Positions 1-8,638 of a stretch of DNA of 64,000 nt are shown in pieces (the stretch's first letter is position 1; the number at the start of each line of letters is the position of its first letter). The DNA comes from Promethearchaeota archaeon (GTDB taxonomy: Archaea; Asgardarchaeota; Lokiarchaeia; Sigyniarchaeales; SOKP01). Where the stretch lies: positions 62,001 through 126,000 of the forward strand of contig JAEOUA010000008.1 of assembly GCA_016839555.1 (NCBI GenBank), in the 5' to 3' direction. The position numbers and the translations under genes were made by a program. The notes beneath the pieces were generated by a model. That model was not told the origin of the DNA, did not search any database, and saw nothing but the letters and a program-made list of their open reading frames with translations.

Positions 1-234
1 GGGTCGATGTTTATTTCCACTGGCTGGGAGGAGTGGGTACCCAATCCTAATATTGATACACTTTTAGCTTTAAGATTATTAATTGTTGTTGTTCCTGGCA
101 TCGCCTTAGGAATAACAGCTTTATGTTTGTACTTCTATCCATTCCCAAAAGAAAAAGTAGACAATATAAAACTCCAACTTAAAGAGTTGCATGATCAAAA
201 AAGAGATAAAGTAAGATCACAAATAAAACCATAA
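1..234 (+). CDS. GPH/MFS sugar-cation symporter-like protein, C-terminal fragment
   Basis: The reading frame is already open at base 1, so only the last ~77 residues of a longer gene are in the window. What remains is one hydrophobic segment followed by a YPFPKEKVD motif and a charged tail. That arrangement is typical of the end of GPH-family (melibiose-carrier-like) transporters, where the last helix ends in a Y-P-x-x-K-E-K sequence. It would be a plasma-membrane transporter; the substrate cannot be read from this piece. A 5' fragment of the same transporter type lies at 37.2 kb but cannot be the missing part of this gene, which lies upstream of the window. The family call rests on a short C-terminal signature. 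Confidence 0.6.
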   Translation, partial: GSMFISTGWEEWVPNPNIDTLLALRLLIVVVPGIALGITALCLYFYPFPKEKVDNIKLQLKELHDQKRDKVRSQIKP

Positions 235-353
235 TCAAAAATTTTTTTCTTGATTTCTTTATTTTATTTAATAGTTTTTTTTAATTTGTTGAATTTTATT
301 AATATACTGAGTATATATTTTATTAAAAAATATCATAATTCATTTGTGTTATA

Positions 354-773
354 ATGCAATTTGAAAAAATTATTTCAGCAATAAAAGATAAAGTCTCGGA
401 GAAGGATGAGATTATTGCTGCATATCTGTTTGGATCTTCTTTACATAATAAAGAATATGAAGATATAGATATTGGAATTCTTTTAGATGAATCTTTTAAA
501 CCCGATTATTTATATGAAATAAATTTAACCAAGATTTTAGAGGAATATTTTAAAAACAAATTGAATAATTACATTCAATTCGATATTCATATTCTGAACA
601 ATCAAAATCTGAGATTCCTCTTTGGTATTCTACAGAATGCAATGTTAATAATATCTAAGAATGATAAAAAAAGAGCGAAATTCGAATCTCAAGTTATTAT
701 TCGTTATTTGGATATTAAACCTCTTTATGAATATTATGATAAGATGAGGAAATTACGATATGCAAATCGATAA
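354..773 (+). CDS. mntA: MntA-like minimal nucleotidyltransferase (antitoxin)
   Basis: A 139-residue minimal nucleotidyltransferase. G27-S28 followed by D37-x-D39 forms the metal and nucleotide site, and D77 is a plausible third acidic residue. In described MntA/HepT systems the enzyme AMPylates the HEPN toxin and inactivates it. The spacing here is GS-x8-DxD rather than the usual GS-x10-DxD, a two-residue shorter loop. The gene overlaps the downstream HEPN gene by 14 bp, as expected for a translationally coupled toxin-antitoxin pair. No Shine-Dalgarno is visible, but a TATA-like stretch (tatatattt) about 40 bp upstream suggests a short leader. Function is inferred from motif and pairing. Confidence 0.8.
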   Translation: MQFEKIISAIKDKVSEKDEIIAAYLFGSSLHNKEYEDIDIGILLDESFKPDYLYEINLTKILEEYFKNKLNNYIQFDIHILNNQNLRFLFGILQNAMLIISKNDKKRAKFESQVIIRYLDIKPLYEYYDKMRKLRYANR

Positions 774-1176
774 AAATCTTATTCAAGGAAAAATTGATGT
801 CATAGAAAGAGACTTAAAATTTCTTAAAGGATATAAAAAGTTATCGATTAAAGAGTTTTTAAATAATTTTAAAGATATCCAAGCTGTTAAATACTCACTA
901 TTAGAAATAATTGAAGCTTGTATTGATATTGGTGCTCATCTGATATCTATTTATAATTTAGAGAGACCAAAGACTTATGCCGAAATATTTGAACTTTTAG
1001 GGCAAAACGAAATAATAAATTTAAAATTAAGTAAAAATTTGACAAATATGGCTCGATTTAGGAATGTTTTAGTCCATATTTATAATAAAGTAAACGATTC
1101 AAAAATCTTAGAATATGTTAAAAAGGATTTAGAGAATGTTAAAGATTTTATTAAATCTGTACTCGTTCTTAGTTAA
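760..1176 (+). CDS. hepT: HepT-like HEPN ribonuclease toxin (DUF86)
   Basis: A 138-residue all-helical HEPN protein. The catalytic signature R101-N-x3-H106-x-Y108 (RNVLVHIY) is intact. This is the R-x4-H-x-Y motif of HepT RNases, and the tyrosine is the known target of MntA AMPylation. The gene starts inside the 3' end of the nucleotidyltransferase gene and has no separate promoter space, so the two are co-transcribed. The usual role is a toxin that cleaves RNA when freed from its partner, linked to phage defence or plasmid maintenance. That biological role is inferred here. Confidence 0.8.
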   Translation: MQIDKNLIQGKIDVIERDLKFLKGYKKLSIKEFLNNFKDIQAVKYSLLEIIEACIDIGAHLISIYNLERPKTYAEIFELLGQNEIINLKLSKNLTNMARFRNVLVHIYNKVNDSKILEYVKKDLENVKDFIKSVLVLS

Positions 1177-1258
1177 TTAAATTTAAATCTAGATTATTAA
1201 ATATTAATTATAATTTTTTAATGTAATTGAAACCAGATATTATTTATCGAGTTAGAAA

Positions 1259-2554
1259 TTAAAGTTGTTTTAGTGCTTGATCCAAGTCCTCAATTAAGTC
1301 TTGCGGATCTTCTAATCCGACGGATAATCGGAAATGAGTATCAGAAATATTCATTGAGCGTTTTTCCCAAGATGCAAGGTCTATTCCTGTCATTAATGAG
1401 GTATATTCTATTAATGAAGTGGTATCTCCAAGAGAAACTCCCACTTTAATTTGATCCAAAAGTTCAATGAATTTATTACTCTTTTCAATAGATTCCAGCT
1501 CGAAACCAATCATACCGCCGAAATTTTTCATTTGTTTTTGCGCAATCTGATGATGAGGATGAGATTTTAATCCCGGATAAACCGTGTTATATACTTTTTC
1601 ATGATTGTCCAAATATTGTGCAATTTTCATAGCATTTGAACTATGCCGTTTCATTCTCATTCCAAGGGTTCTTACCCCTCTTAAAATCAACCACGCATTA
1701 AAAGGACTTAATACAGCTCCTTGAGTTTCTAACCAATAATATCTGATGTCTCTCAAAACTTTTTTAGGGCCTAAAATGGCACCCCCTAAACAATCCCCAT
1801 GTCCATTGATATATTTTGTAAGACTTTCTACAACGAGATCAGCACCTAATTTTATAGGTTGTTGTAAAGCAGGAGATGCCCATGTATTATCAACGATACA
1901 CTTTCCATTATTTTCATGAATTATATTTGCACAAGCCTTAATATCAATAATATCAACGGTTGGATTTGCAGGAGTTTCAACGAATAAAAGCTTTGTATTT
2001 TCATCTACAGCATTTTTCACATCCTCTAAATTGTTTAAATTAACCCTTCTTGCTTCAATTCCCATTTGAGGATATATTTTCGTAAATAATCGAAAAGACC
2101 CAGTATATTGATTCTTATGAATTACCATATTTGGAATTATTTCAGGCTTTGTTTGAGGATATAATTCTTTAATTTTTTTAGGTCTTATACGCTCTACTCG
2201 CTGTTGTAATACACTCATACAAGCTAAATGGATTGAAGCCATACCAGAAGCAACTGATAACCCCGATTCAGCTCCATGTAGTGTGGCAAGCTTTTTATCT
2301 AAAGCATATAAAGTAGGATTTTCTGTTCTAGAGTAATAATAATGATTTTTCACAAGCTCAGATAAAGAATCATATACATATGACTTTGTTGCATATATAG
2401 GAGTTCGTAGACTATGAGAAGTTTCAGGATAAGGATCTTCCCCGGCAGATATTAATTTCGTATTGAAACGCAGTCTATCCCATTTTTCACGCAATTCTTT
2501 TTCTTTTTGGCTTTTTGGTTCATCAATTTCTTTTTTCTCTATAAAAATCACCAT
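1259..2554 (-). CDS. Cys/Met-metabolism PLP-dependent enzyme (cystathionine gamma-synthase/methionine gamma-lyase family)
   Basis: A 431-residue fold-type I PLP enzyme. The Schiff-base lysine is K247 in SLTKYINGHGD, the cofactor aspartate is D222 in VDNTWASP, and Y-x-R (YYSRTENPT, around residues 73-81) contacts phosphate from the neighbouring subunit. Family members catalyse gamma- or beta-elimination or replacement on cystathionine, methionine or O-acyl-homoserine. Sequence alone does not separate lyase from synthase. Two features are unusual: a ~25-residue basic, proline-containing insertion at residues 118-142, and an N-terminal extension of about 40 residues before the core. It sits next to methyl-transfer genes, so a methanethiol or methionine link is possible but speculative. 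Confidence 0.85.
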   Translation of the reverse strand: MVIFIEKKEIDEPKSQKEKELREKWDRLRFNTKLISAGEDPYPETSHSLRTPIYATKSYVYDSLSELVKNHYYYSRTENPTLYALDKKLATLHGAESGLSVASGMASIHLACMSVLQQRVERIRPKKIKELYPQTKPEIIPNMVIHKNQYTGSFRLFTKIYPQMGIEARRVNLNNLEDVKNAVDENTKLLFVETPANPTVDIIDIKACANIIHENNGKCIVDNTWASPALQQPIKLGADLVVESLTKYINGHGDCLGGAILGPKKVLRDIRYYWLETQGAVLSPFNAWLILRGVRTLGMRMKRHSSNAMKIAQYLDNHEKVYNTVYPGLKSHPHHQIAQKQMKNFGGMIGFELESIEKSNKFIELLDQIKVGVSLGDTTSLIEYTSLMTGIDLASWEKRSMNISDTHFRLSVGLEDPQDLIEDLDQALKQL

Positions 2555-2647
2555 TAAAAGTTCAATTTTATTTCAATTTATTAATTTATTTTTTATTTAC
2601 AATATAATTTGGTATAATTATTGTAAGTTATTTAGAAGAATTTTAGT

Positions 2648-4159
2648 CTATAGATCTTTTCCAGGTACATCTAAGGACCCCTCTTCCTCGTCCATTCCTT
2701 CTAATTTTCTGTAATCATCCATAGTTCGGGCAGATATGATTTTTAAATATTCTTTAAGCTCCTCATCCACATTATCTGAATAACCTGGTCCTTGTTGAGT
2801 ATCAAGGATCTCCTTTACTTTTTCCCCCGCTCTTTCTATAATATCTTTCGAACCTTCTTTTGTCCATTTTCCTCTTCTTTCCCTATCCATTAATTGTGGT
2901 ACAAATAACTCTTTTCTCGTATTTTTTGCGGTATGTTTCAACATTAAATAAGCTTTATCAGTATTAGCAACTTCTTTTATTTGTTCGATAGCAAGTGAAT
3001 TTTCATCCACTTTTATTCCCTCTATTCCTCTCTTGACAATACTACATAATTCATCATCTATAACTAATAATTCCAATGCTTCGGAAAGGGATGATTCATA
3101 GGTTCCAGCACAGGTGATATAGTTGATACCCGCCTTTGCAGAACAGAATAATGTTATTAATCTTTCAGCTCCATTTTGGATATCAAAACATTTAGATTCC
3201 GTAACACATCCAGGTCCTCTAGAAGGAATCTTATAATATCTTGCTAATTGTGCATGAGCAGCAGATATCAAACCGGTTTCTATAGAACCCCAAGCTACAT
3301 TTCCAGTCGGAGGATCCATAATACTATTCATTGTGGAATAAAATACAGGTGTATTAGGATTAATTAATTGGGTTAACACAATAGAGGATAAAATTTCCAT
3401 ATTGGATTGAAGCAATAATCCGGCTAGGGTGACTGGAGCAGTAGAACCCGCATTAGCCGCGGGAGCAATAATTATAGGTTGGTTATATTTCGCAAATACA
3501 AAAAGACCATTTAGCATAACCTTTGTAAGCCTAAGGGGACTTGTAGGATTGAAAAAGGAGATTAGTCGAGGTCTCTTTTTTAATTCCTCTTCACCTCCTA
3601 CTATTATTGAGGCAATTTTCATCATGTCTAATGAGGCTGTTCTACCATAACATCCCAGACCATAGGGTTTATAACTATGATTTCCCCATGCATACATTGT
3701 ATGCCAATGGAGTTCGGTAAATTTCACATCATTTGGCCAGACATCTACATGTGAACAATTAATATGTTTTAATGTGTCAACGATCCGTATTTGTTTGATA
3801 GTATCCTCCAGAAGTGATTTTCTTACTTCTTTCTTATGGGACCGATCATAGATTTTGATGGGTGTGCCCACAGTCGCAAAATTGACCGATTTCGTATCGA
3901 TATCTAATCTGAAGGAGCCGTCAGGACCCCATAGAGAAAACGAATCTGGAACTTTCTTTAATTGTTCCATAACTAATTCTTCTGGAAATTTTACAAAATG
4001 CTTATTATTATTTTCAATGATTGCGCCATTTTCTTTCAATAAGGTTCTCGCTTCTTCAGTTTCGACTTTAACTCCAATTTCTTGTAATAAAGTTAACGTA
4101 TTATCATGTATTTGCTCGATCTCATCTAGAGATAATACTTTCATATAGTTTGTTTTCAT
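2648..4159 (-). CDS. MttB-like corrinoid methyltransferase, paralogue 1 (non-pyrrolysine)
   Basis: A 503-residue member of the trimethylamine methyltransferase (MttB, COG5598) superfamily, a TIM-barrel enzyme that moves a methyl group from a quaternary or tertiary amine to Co(I) of a corrinoid protein. The start is supported by co-linearity with the second paralogue (MKTNYMKVLSLDEIE against MKLNQIKILTNDEIE). The gene ends with TAG at 2648, but the paralogue ends at the equivalent place with TAA and there is no internal in-frame TAG. This is therefore a non-pyrrolysine member, like the glycine-betaine enzymes, and its substrate is unknown. It is divergent from the corrinoid-protein gene, with 147 bp of AT-rich promoter space between them. 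Confidence 0.88.
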   Translation of the reverse strand: MKTNYMKVLSLDEIEQIHDNTLTLLQEIGVKVETEEARTLLKENGAIIENNNKHFVKFPEELVMEQLKKVPDSFSLWGPDGSFRLDIDTKSVNFATVGTPIKIYDRSHKKEVRKSLLEDTIKQIRIVDTLKHINCSHVDVWPNDVKFTELHWHTMYAWGNHSYKPYGLGCYGRTASLDMMKIASIIVGGEEELKKRPRLISFFNPTSPLRLTKVMLNGLFVFAKYNQPIIIAPAANAGSTAPVTLAGLLLQSNMEILSSIVLTQLINPNTPVFYSTMNSIMDPPTGNVAWGSIETGLISAAHAQLARYYKIPSRGPGCVTESKCFDIQNGAERLITLFCSAKAGINYITCAGTYESSLSEALELLVIDDELCSIVKRGIEGIKVDENSLAIEQIKEVANTDKAYLMLKHTAKNTRKELFVPQLMDRERRGKWTKEGSKDIIERAGEKVKEILDTQQGPGYSDNVDEELKEYLKIISARTMDDYRKLEGMDEEEGSLDVPGKDL

Positions 4160-4306
4160 TTTATATCTATTTTTCCTTAAAGAAAAAAAAAGAAAATTTT
4201 TCTTTTCTTATTTAATTTTTATGTTAAAATAGTATTAATTATTAATTTAATTCTTTATTTTATTTTACTACCTAATGATTTAAATAAAAAAGCCTAAAGG
4301 ATATAT

Positions 4307-4954
4307 ATGAGTAGATATCAGGAAGAAATTTATAATGCGATTTTAAATTATGACGAAGAAAGATTAAAAACCATCTGTAAATCCGCTCTTGATAATAATA
4401 AAATAAAACCCATCGAATTGGTAAAAATTATTAGCGATATTATGAGCGAGTATGGAGAAAAATTCGAAAAAGAAGAGATTATGCTTCCAGAACTTATTGT
4501 TGTTGCCAATATTGTAAAAAGCACTATTGATGAAATAATAGACCCTGCCATACGTGCTAGCGGAGAAAAACGTGAAACTAAAGGTAAAATTGTGATTGGA
4601 ACTGTTGAAAGCGATGTTCATTCAATAGGAAAAGATTTAGTAGCTTCTTTTCTTTTTTCCAATGGATATGAAGTCTATAATTTGGGTGTCGATGTCCCGG
4701 CAGCTAAATTCCTTGAAAAAGCAGAAGAAGTAAATGCTGATATTATAGGTCTATCAAGTCTAATTACTTTATCATTAGATTTTCAAAAACAAGTGATTGA
4801 TGTATTAAAAAAGAGAGGAGTACGAGATAAATACAAAGTTATTGTGGGAGGTGCTCCTACATCTGCTGACTGGGCGAAAAAAATAGGAGCAGATGCATGG
4901 GCTGATGATTCTCTTGATGCTGTAAAAAAAGTAAATGAATTATTAAAAAAATAA
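4307..4954 (+). CDS. Methyltransferase corrinoid protein (MttC/MtbC-like)
   Basis: A 215-residue two-domain corrinoid protein. Residues 1-90 form the helical cap domain and residues 92-215 the Rossmann B12 domain. D103-x-H105-x2-G108 (DVHSIG) supplies the lower axial histidine for cobalt; the later S-x-L (around 149) and GG (around 187) motifs of this fold are also present. It would carry the methyl group between the MttB-like enzyme encoded 23 bp downstream and a second methyltransferase. An AAAGG Shine-Dalgarno lies 6 nt before the ATG. It heads a three-gene operon with the MttB-like and UROD-like genes. Confidence 0.92.
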   Translation: MSRYQEEIYNAILNYDEERLKTICKSALDNNKIKPIELVKIISDIMSEYGEKFEKEEIMLPELIVVANIVKSTIDEIIDPAIRASGEKRETKGKIVIGTVESDVHSIGKDLVASFLFSNGYEVYNLGVDVPAAKFLEKAEEVNADIIGLSSLITLSLDFQKQVIDVLKKRGVRDKYKVIVGGAPTSADWAKKIGADAWADDSLDAVKKVNELLKK

Positions 4955-4977
4955 ATTTATCCGTGTGATGATGTAAA

Positions 4978-6498
4978 ATGAAACTAAACCAAATTAAGAT
5001 CTTAACAAATGATGAAATTGAAACCATTCATAATGCAACCATAGAACTTCTCTCAAAAGTTGGCATTAAAATGGATTGTAAAGATATCCAAAAGCTTATG
5101 CAAGAATACGGAGCAGAGGTAAATAAAGATTCTGATTTTGTGAAAATTCCTGAGTTTTTAGTTAATGAAATGATGAAAAAAGTGCCAGATTCCTTTACGC
5201 TACATGGTCCCGATGGTTCTTTTAACTTTGAGGTAAATACAACTTCTACTCAATACGCGACTATTGGAACTCCGGTGAAAATATACGATCCTAATAAAAA
5301 AAAGGGAGTAAGAAAGACCATCTTGGATGATACTATCAAACAAATTCGGATCGTTGACACATTAAAACATATTAATTGTTCACATGTAGATGTCTGGCCA
5401 AATGATGTGAAATATACCGCCATACATGCTCATGCTATGTATCAATGGGTTAAAAACACTCGAAAGCCATACGGTTTAGGTTGTTTTGGGAAATTACCCT
5501 CTCAGGATATGATGAATATGGCATCTATTGCATGTGGTGGGGATGAGGAATTGAAAAAAAACCCTAGATTGGTTGGTTTTTTTAGTACCACAAGTCCTTT
5601 ACATTTTCCAAAAATTATGACGAATGGATTTGAGGTTTTTGCGAAATACAACCAACCTACAATTATTGCCCCTGAAGCTCTCGCTGGTGCATCGGCACCC
5701 GTCACGTTAGCAGGTCTTCTTACCGAAATTAATGCTGAAAATCTCGGAGGTGCAGTCTTAGCTCAAATATTTAATCCAGGAGCACCATTATTTTATGGAA
5801 ATGTCTCACATATAATGGACATGAAAACGGGTAATTCTGCGATGGGTTCTATAGAAACTGGCTTGATAAGTGCAGCAGTTGCACAATTAGGACAATATTA
5901 TGGATACCCTTCGAGAAGTCCTGGAGCAGTTACAGACTCGAAAGTATTGGATCTTCAAAATGGAATCGAGCGCATGGAGACGCTTCTGTTGGCTACTCAA
6001 GCAGGAATAAATTATATTACTTGTGCAGGAACCTACGAGGCTACTTTAGTTGAAGCTTTAGAATTATTATTAATAGATGATGATTTAGTTGGAATGGTGA
6101 AAAGAGCATTAGAAGGAATTGAAGTGAATGAAGAGACTATTGCATTAGACATAATTGAAAAAGTTGCGACAAGTGATATAAAAGGCGCTTCATTCTTAGG
6201 AGAACTCCATACTATCAAACACATGAAAAAGGAGTTATATATGCCGAACTTAATGGATAGAAAGAGAAGATCTACGTGGTGGAAAGAGGGAGGTAAAAAT
6301 ATTATAGAAAGAGCACGAGAGAAGGTAGAAGAGGTGCTCAAAACTCATAAACGACCCGAAATTTCGCAAGATATTGATAATGAATTTAAAGCTTATATTA
6401 AAGAAGTAGAATCCAGATCTTTACAAGATTATATGAAGGTAGAAGGTTTAGAATCAGCTTCGGCACCTGTCCCTGGAACAGAGATAAAAGAAGATTAA
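4978..6498 (+). CDS. MttB-like corrinoid methyltransferase, paralogue 2 (non-pyrrolysine)
   Basis: A 506-residue MttB superfamily enzyme, clearly paralogous over its whole length to the divergent gene at 2.6-4.2 kb. Shared blocks include DTIKQIRIVDTLKHINCSHV and GINYITCAGTYE. It would demethylate a methylated amine or betaine and methylate the corrinoid protein encoded just upstream. The frame has no internal TAG, so pyrrolysine is not used. A GTGATGATG stretch precedes the ATG. Keeping two copies around one corrinoid protein suggests either two substrates or a hetero-assembly; neither is proven. It ends in TAA. Confidence 0.9.
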   Translation: MKLNQIKILTNDEIETIHNATIELLSKVGIKMDCKDIQKLMQEYGAEVNKDSDFVKIPEFLVNEMMKKVPDSFTLHGPDGSFNFEVNTTSTQYATIGTPVKIYDPNKKKGVRKTILDDTIKQIRIVDTLKHINCSHVDVWPNDVKYTAIHAHAMYQWVKNTRKPYGLGCFGKLPSQDMMNMASIACGGDEELKKNPRLVGFFSTTSPLHFPKIMTNGFEVFAKYNQPTIIAPEALAGASAPVTLAGLLTEINAENLGGAVLAQIFNPGAPLFYGNVSHIMDMKTGNSAMGSIETGLISAAVAQLGQYYGYPSRSPGAVTDSKVLDLQNGIERMETLLLATQAGINYITCAGTYEATLVEALELLLIDDDLVGMVKRALEGIEVNEETIALDIIEKVATSDIKGASFLGELHTIKHMKKELYMPNLMDRKRRSTWWKEGGKNIIERAREKVEEVLKTHKRPEISQDIDNEFKAYIKEVESRSLQDYMKVEGLESASAPVPGTEIKED

Positions 6499-6526
6499 GC
6501 ATATTAAAAATTAAGGTTTTAGTAAA

Positions 6527-7522
6527 ATGATGAGTATTTATGACCATCTTTCACAAGAATCTCCTTGGTCTTGTTTTTTTGCTATAGAATCTTATATAAA
6601 AGCTCTTCACATAGAATTAACCGCAGAGAATCAAATAAAAGCTTTGATAAATTATCAAAAAGATTATAATTTTGATTTAATATTTCCAAGGATGGATTTG
6701 GATGAATATGTAGATTTTATTTCTAAGGTGAAAACAAAAAAAGAGGAAATTTCCAAAAGTAAAGATTGGGTGAATATTAGCCCCGAAAAGATTTTTAATG
6801 TTCCAAATATGCCTCAGATATCGAAATCATCAACCTACCAGATATTAAAAGCAATTAGAGATTATAAAAGTACTGGGAATACATTTAAGTATATAGGTGG
6901 ATTTATTCCGGCTCCATATACTTTAGTATCTTTAGTGCTAGACTTGCAAACAGTTTCAGAATTAGTCATTTTTGAACCAGAATTTATTAGAAAGATGGTA
7001 GAATTTATAACACCGATTATTGAACAATATGCAAAAGTTTTAAGTAGTTTTGTAGACACTTTTTTTATTTTGGCTCCCAGCGAATGTACTATTATGAAAA
7101 AATCGTACATTAATCTTGTCCAAAAAAGTATGAATCAACTAATTCACTATTGCGTTTCTGAATTGAATATCCCAACGATAATGCATATGTGTGCTACAAA
7201 AAACAAAAATATAGTTAATGAAGAGATTATAAAGCCTATGAAAAAAGCAGGAATCTGTGGGTTGAATATTCCTAATATTACTGAAAATATTCCTTTAGCT
7301 CAAAAATATGATTTAATTTTATGCGGAGGGATCGATCCCGTCCAAATTCAATTAGAACCATTTGAGAAGACTTGTAAAATAATTTCATCCTTATTAAATA
7401 AAACTATATCAATGAAATTTATTTTAGCTACCAATTGCCAGATTAAATGGGCTCCTGATCAAATATCTTCTGAGGACTTAATCAATCTTTTCTTTAAATT
7501 GCTGTCTATAGCAAAGAATTAA
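6527..7522 (+). CDS. UROD-fold methylcobamide:thiol methyltransferase (MtaA/MtbA-like)
   Basis: A 331-residue protein of the uroporphyrinogen decarboxylase fold. The zinc-binding pattern of MtaA/MtbA methyltransferases is present: H220-x-C222 (MHMCATKN) and C304 (ATNCQ). In methanogens these enzymes move the methyl group from methyl-Co(III) to coenzyme M. Here the acceptor may be coenzyme M, tetrahydropterin or another thiol, as no acceptor genes are in the window. It is last in the operon after the corrinoid protein and MttB-like genes (28 bp gap), which fits the second methyl-transfer step. A true heme-pathway decarboxylase is unlikely given the Zn triad and the context. Confidence 0.82.
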   Translation: MMSIYDHLSQESPWSCFFAIESYIKALHIELTAENQIKALINYQKDYNFDLIFPRMDLDEYVDFISKVKTKKEEISKSKDWVNISPEKIFNVPNMPQISKSSTYQILKAIRDYKSTGNTFKYIGGFIPAPYTLVSLVLDLQTVSELVIFEPEFIRKMVEFITPIIEQYAKVLSSFVDTFFILAPSECTIMKKSYINLVQKSMNQLIHYCVSELNIPTIMHMCATKNKNIVNEEIIKPMKKAGICGLNIPNITENIPLAQKYDLILCGGIDPVQIQLEPFEKTCKIISSLLNKTISMKFILATNCQIKWAPDQISSEDLINLFFKLLSIAKN

Positions 7523-7648
7523 TTTCTTTATTAAAGCTTGAAATAAATAATTTTGGAATATTTTATAGCAATAAAAATATTTTGAGTTAAAATGAAGTTC
7601 CAGCTTAATAAAAAAGCTATGTTTTTGTCATGCCAAAAAAATAATAGG

Positions 7649-8617
7649 TTATTCAGTTAATAATTCGACTAAATCTTTTAGTTGAGGCTTTATACGGGCT
7701 CTTTTACCGAATACCTTTATAAACCAATAACAATCGGGGCAATAATACGTAACATAATCTCCTTTATAATCTTCTACTCTAAGCTTAGCTATTTTTTCAG
7801 CAACATCTTTTCGTAATTGATGACCAACCCCTCCTCCACAACAAAAAAGTGGAATATCCATAATTTCATATCCTGAATCATTTAAAAGATGTTCAATTTC
7901 AGTTTTAATCTCTGGCATACAATCATATATTAAAGGACATGCATGTTGAATACTTACTTTTCCCGATTTTTTATTCAATAGTGGCGTTAAATATTTAGTA
8001 TAATATTCAATTTCAATACCTAAATTATTATAATGTTTTTCAAATACCATGTAACAACTAGGACAGACAGTGATAATTTTTTTAAAGCCCTTCTCCATGA
8101 AAATCTTCTTATTTCTCGCAACAAGTTTATCATACGTGCTTATATCTCCTGTTACTAGAATAGGATAAGCGCAACATATTTCCTTTTCTAAAGTAGTAAA
8201 TCTAATTCCTTTTTTAAAGAGATAATTTGCTATATGAGCTCCGTATTGAGGTGTTTTAACGCTTACAAAACAACCAAAATATAATAAGGTATCAGATTTT
8301 TTTGGGAGTGCTTTTGGAAATTTGATTCTGCTTTTTGCGTCTTTATAAGGACTTCCATATTCTTCAAATATTTTTTTGGTTTTCTTTAAACCTTCTATTT
8401 TATTTCCATCTTTCAAAAATTTTTGTTTGAGTAAGATTCGCTCGTCAGAAGTCCCACATTCCCTGCAATGAATACAACTATAGAGTTTATAATAATCTTC
8501 TTGAGTAAATTTATATTCATCCTTTTTACAGAGAAGCTCGTGAACCTCTTCATTCGTAATAAAGTTTTCAGGTTCAACCTCTTGCGCAGGATAAGCCCTT
8601 TCCTTCTTTTCTTCCAT
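7649..8617 (-). CDS. HdrB/HdrD-like CCG-domain iron-sulfur protein, copy A
   Basis: A 322-residue soluble protein with two complete CCG domains (C...CC...CxxC), the non-cubane [4Fe-4S] module of heterodisulfide reductase HdrB/HdrD. Domain 1 uses FGC, EICC and CPSC; domain 2 uses HAC, FCCGGG and CPDC. The N-terminal part has only C48-x2-C51-x2-C54 and lacks the normal fourth cysteine and second ferredoxin cluster of HdrD/GlpC. Its likely role is thiol/disulfide electron transfer linked to the neighbouring methyltransferases. It is the second gene of a pair with a paralogue 21 bp upstream and converges on the UROD-like gene. Confidence 0.85.
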   Translation of the reverse strand: MEEKKERAYPAQEVEPENFITNEEVHELLCKKDEYKFTQEDYYKLYSCIHCRECGTSDERILLKQKFLKDGNKIEGLKKTKKIFEEYGSPYKDAKSRIKFPKALPKKSDTLLYFGCFVSVKTPQYGAHIANYLFKKGIRFTTLEKEICCAYPILVTGDISTYDKLVARNKKIFMEKGFKKIITVCPSCYMVFEKHYNNLGIEIEYYTKYLTPLLNKKSGKVSIQHACPLIYDCMPEIKTEIEHLLNDSGYEIMDIPLFCCGGGVGHQLRKDVAEKIAKLRVEDYKGDYVTYYCPDCYWFIKVFGKRARIKPQLKDLVELLTE

Positions 8618-8638
8618 ATGGGATCAACAGCATACAAA

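Noticed and set aside
4188..4206. 9-bp inverted repeat AAAAGAAAA/TTTTCTTTT in the divergent MttB promoter
   Set aside because: The arms are near-homopolymeric runs, which form easily by chance in this AT-rich DNA.
7557..7582. Possible hairpin between the convergent UROD-like and CCG genes
   Set aside because: Only A/T pairs and an unmatched base in the stem; no more convincing than background.
8413..8637. 74-residue minus-strand frame overlapping the CCG protein start
   Set aside because: It lies almost entirely inside the clearly coding CCG gene in another frame.
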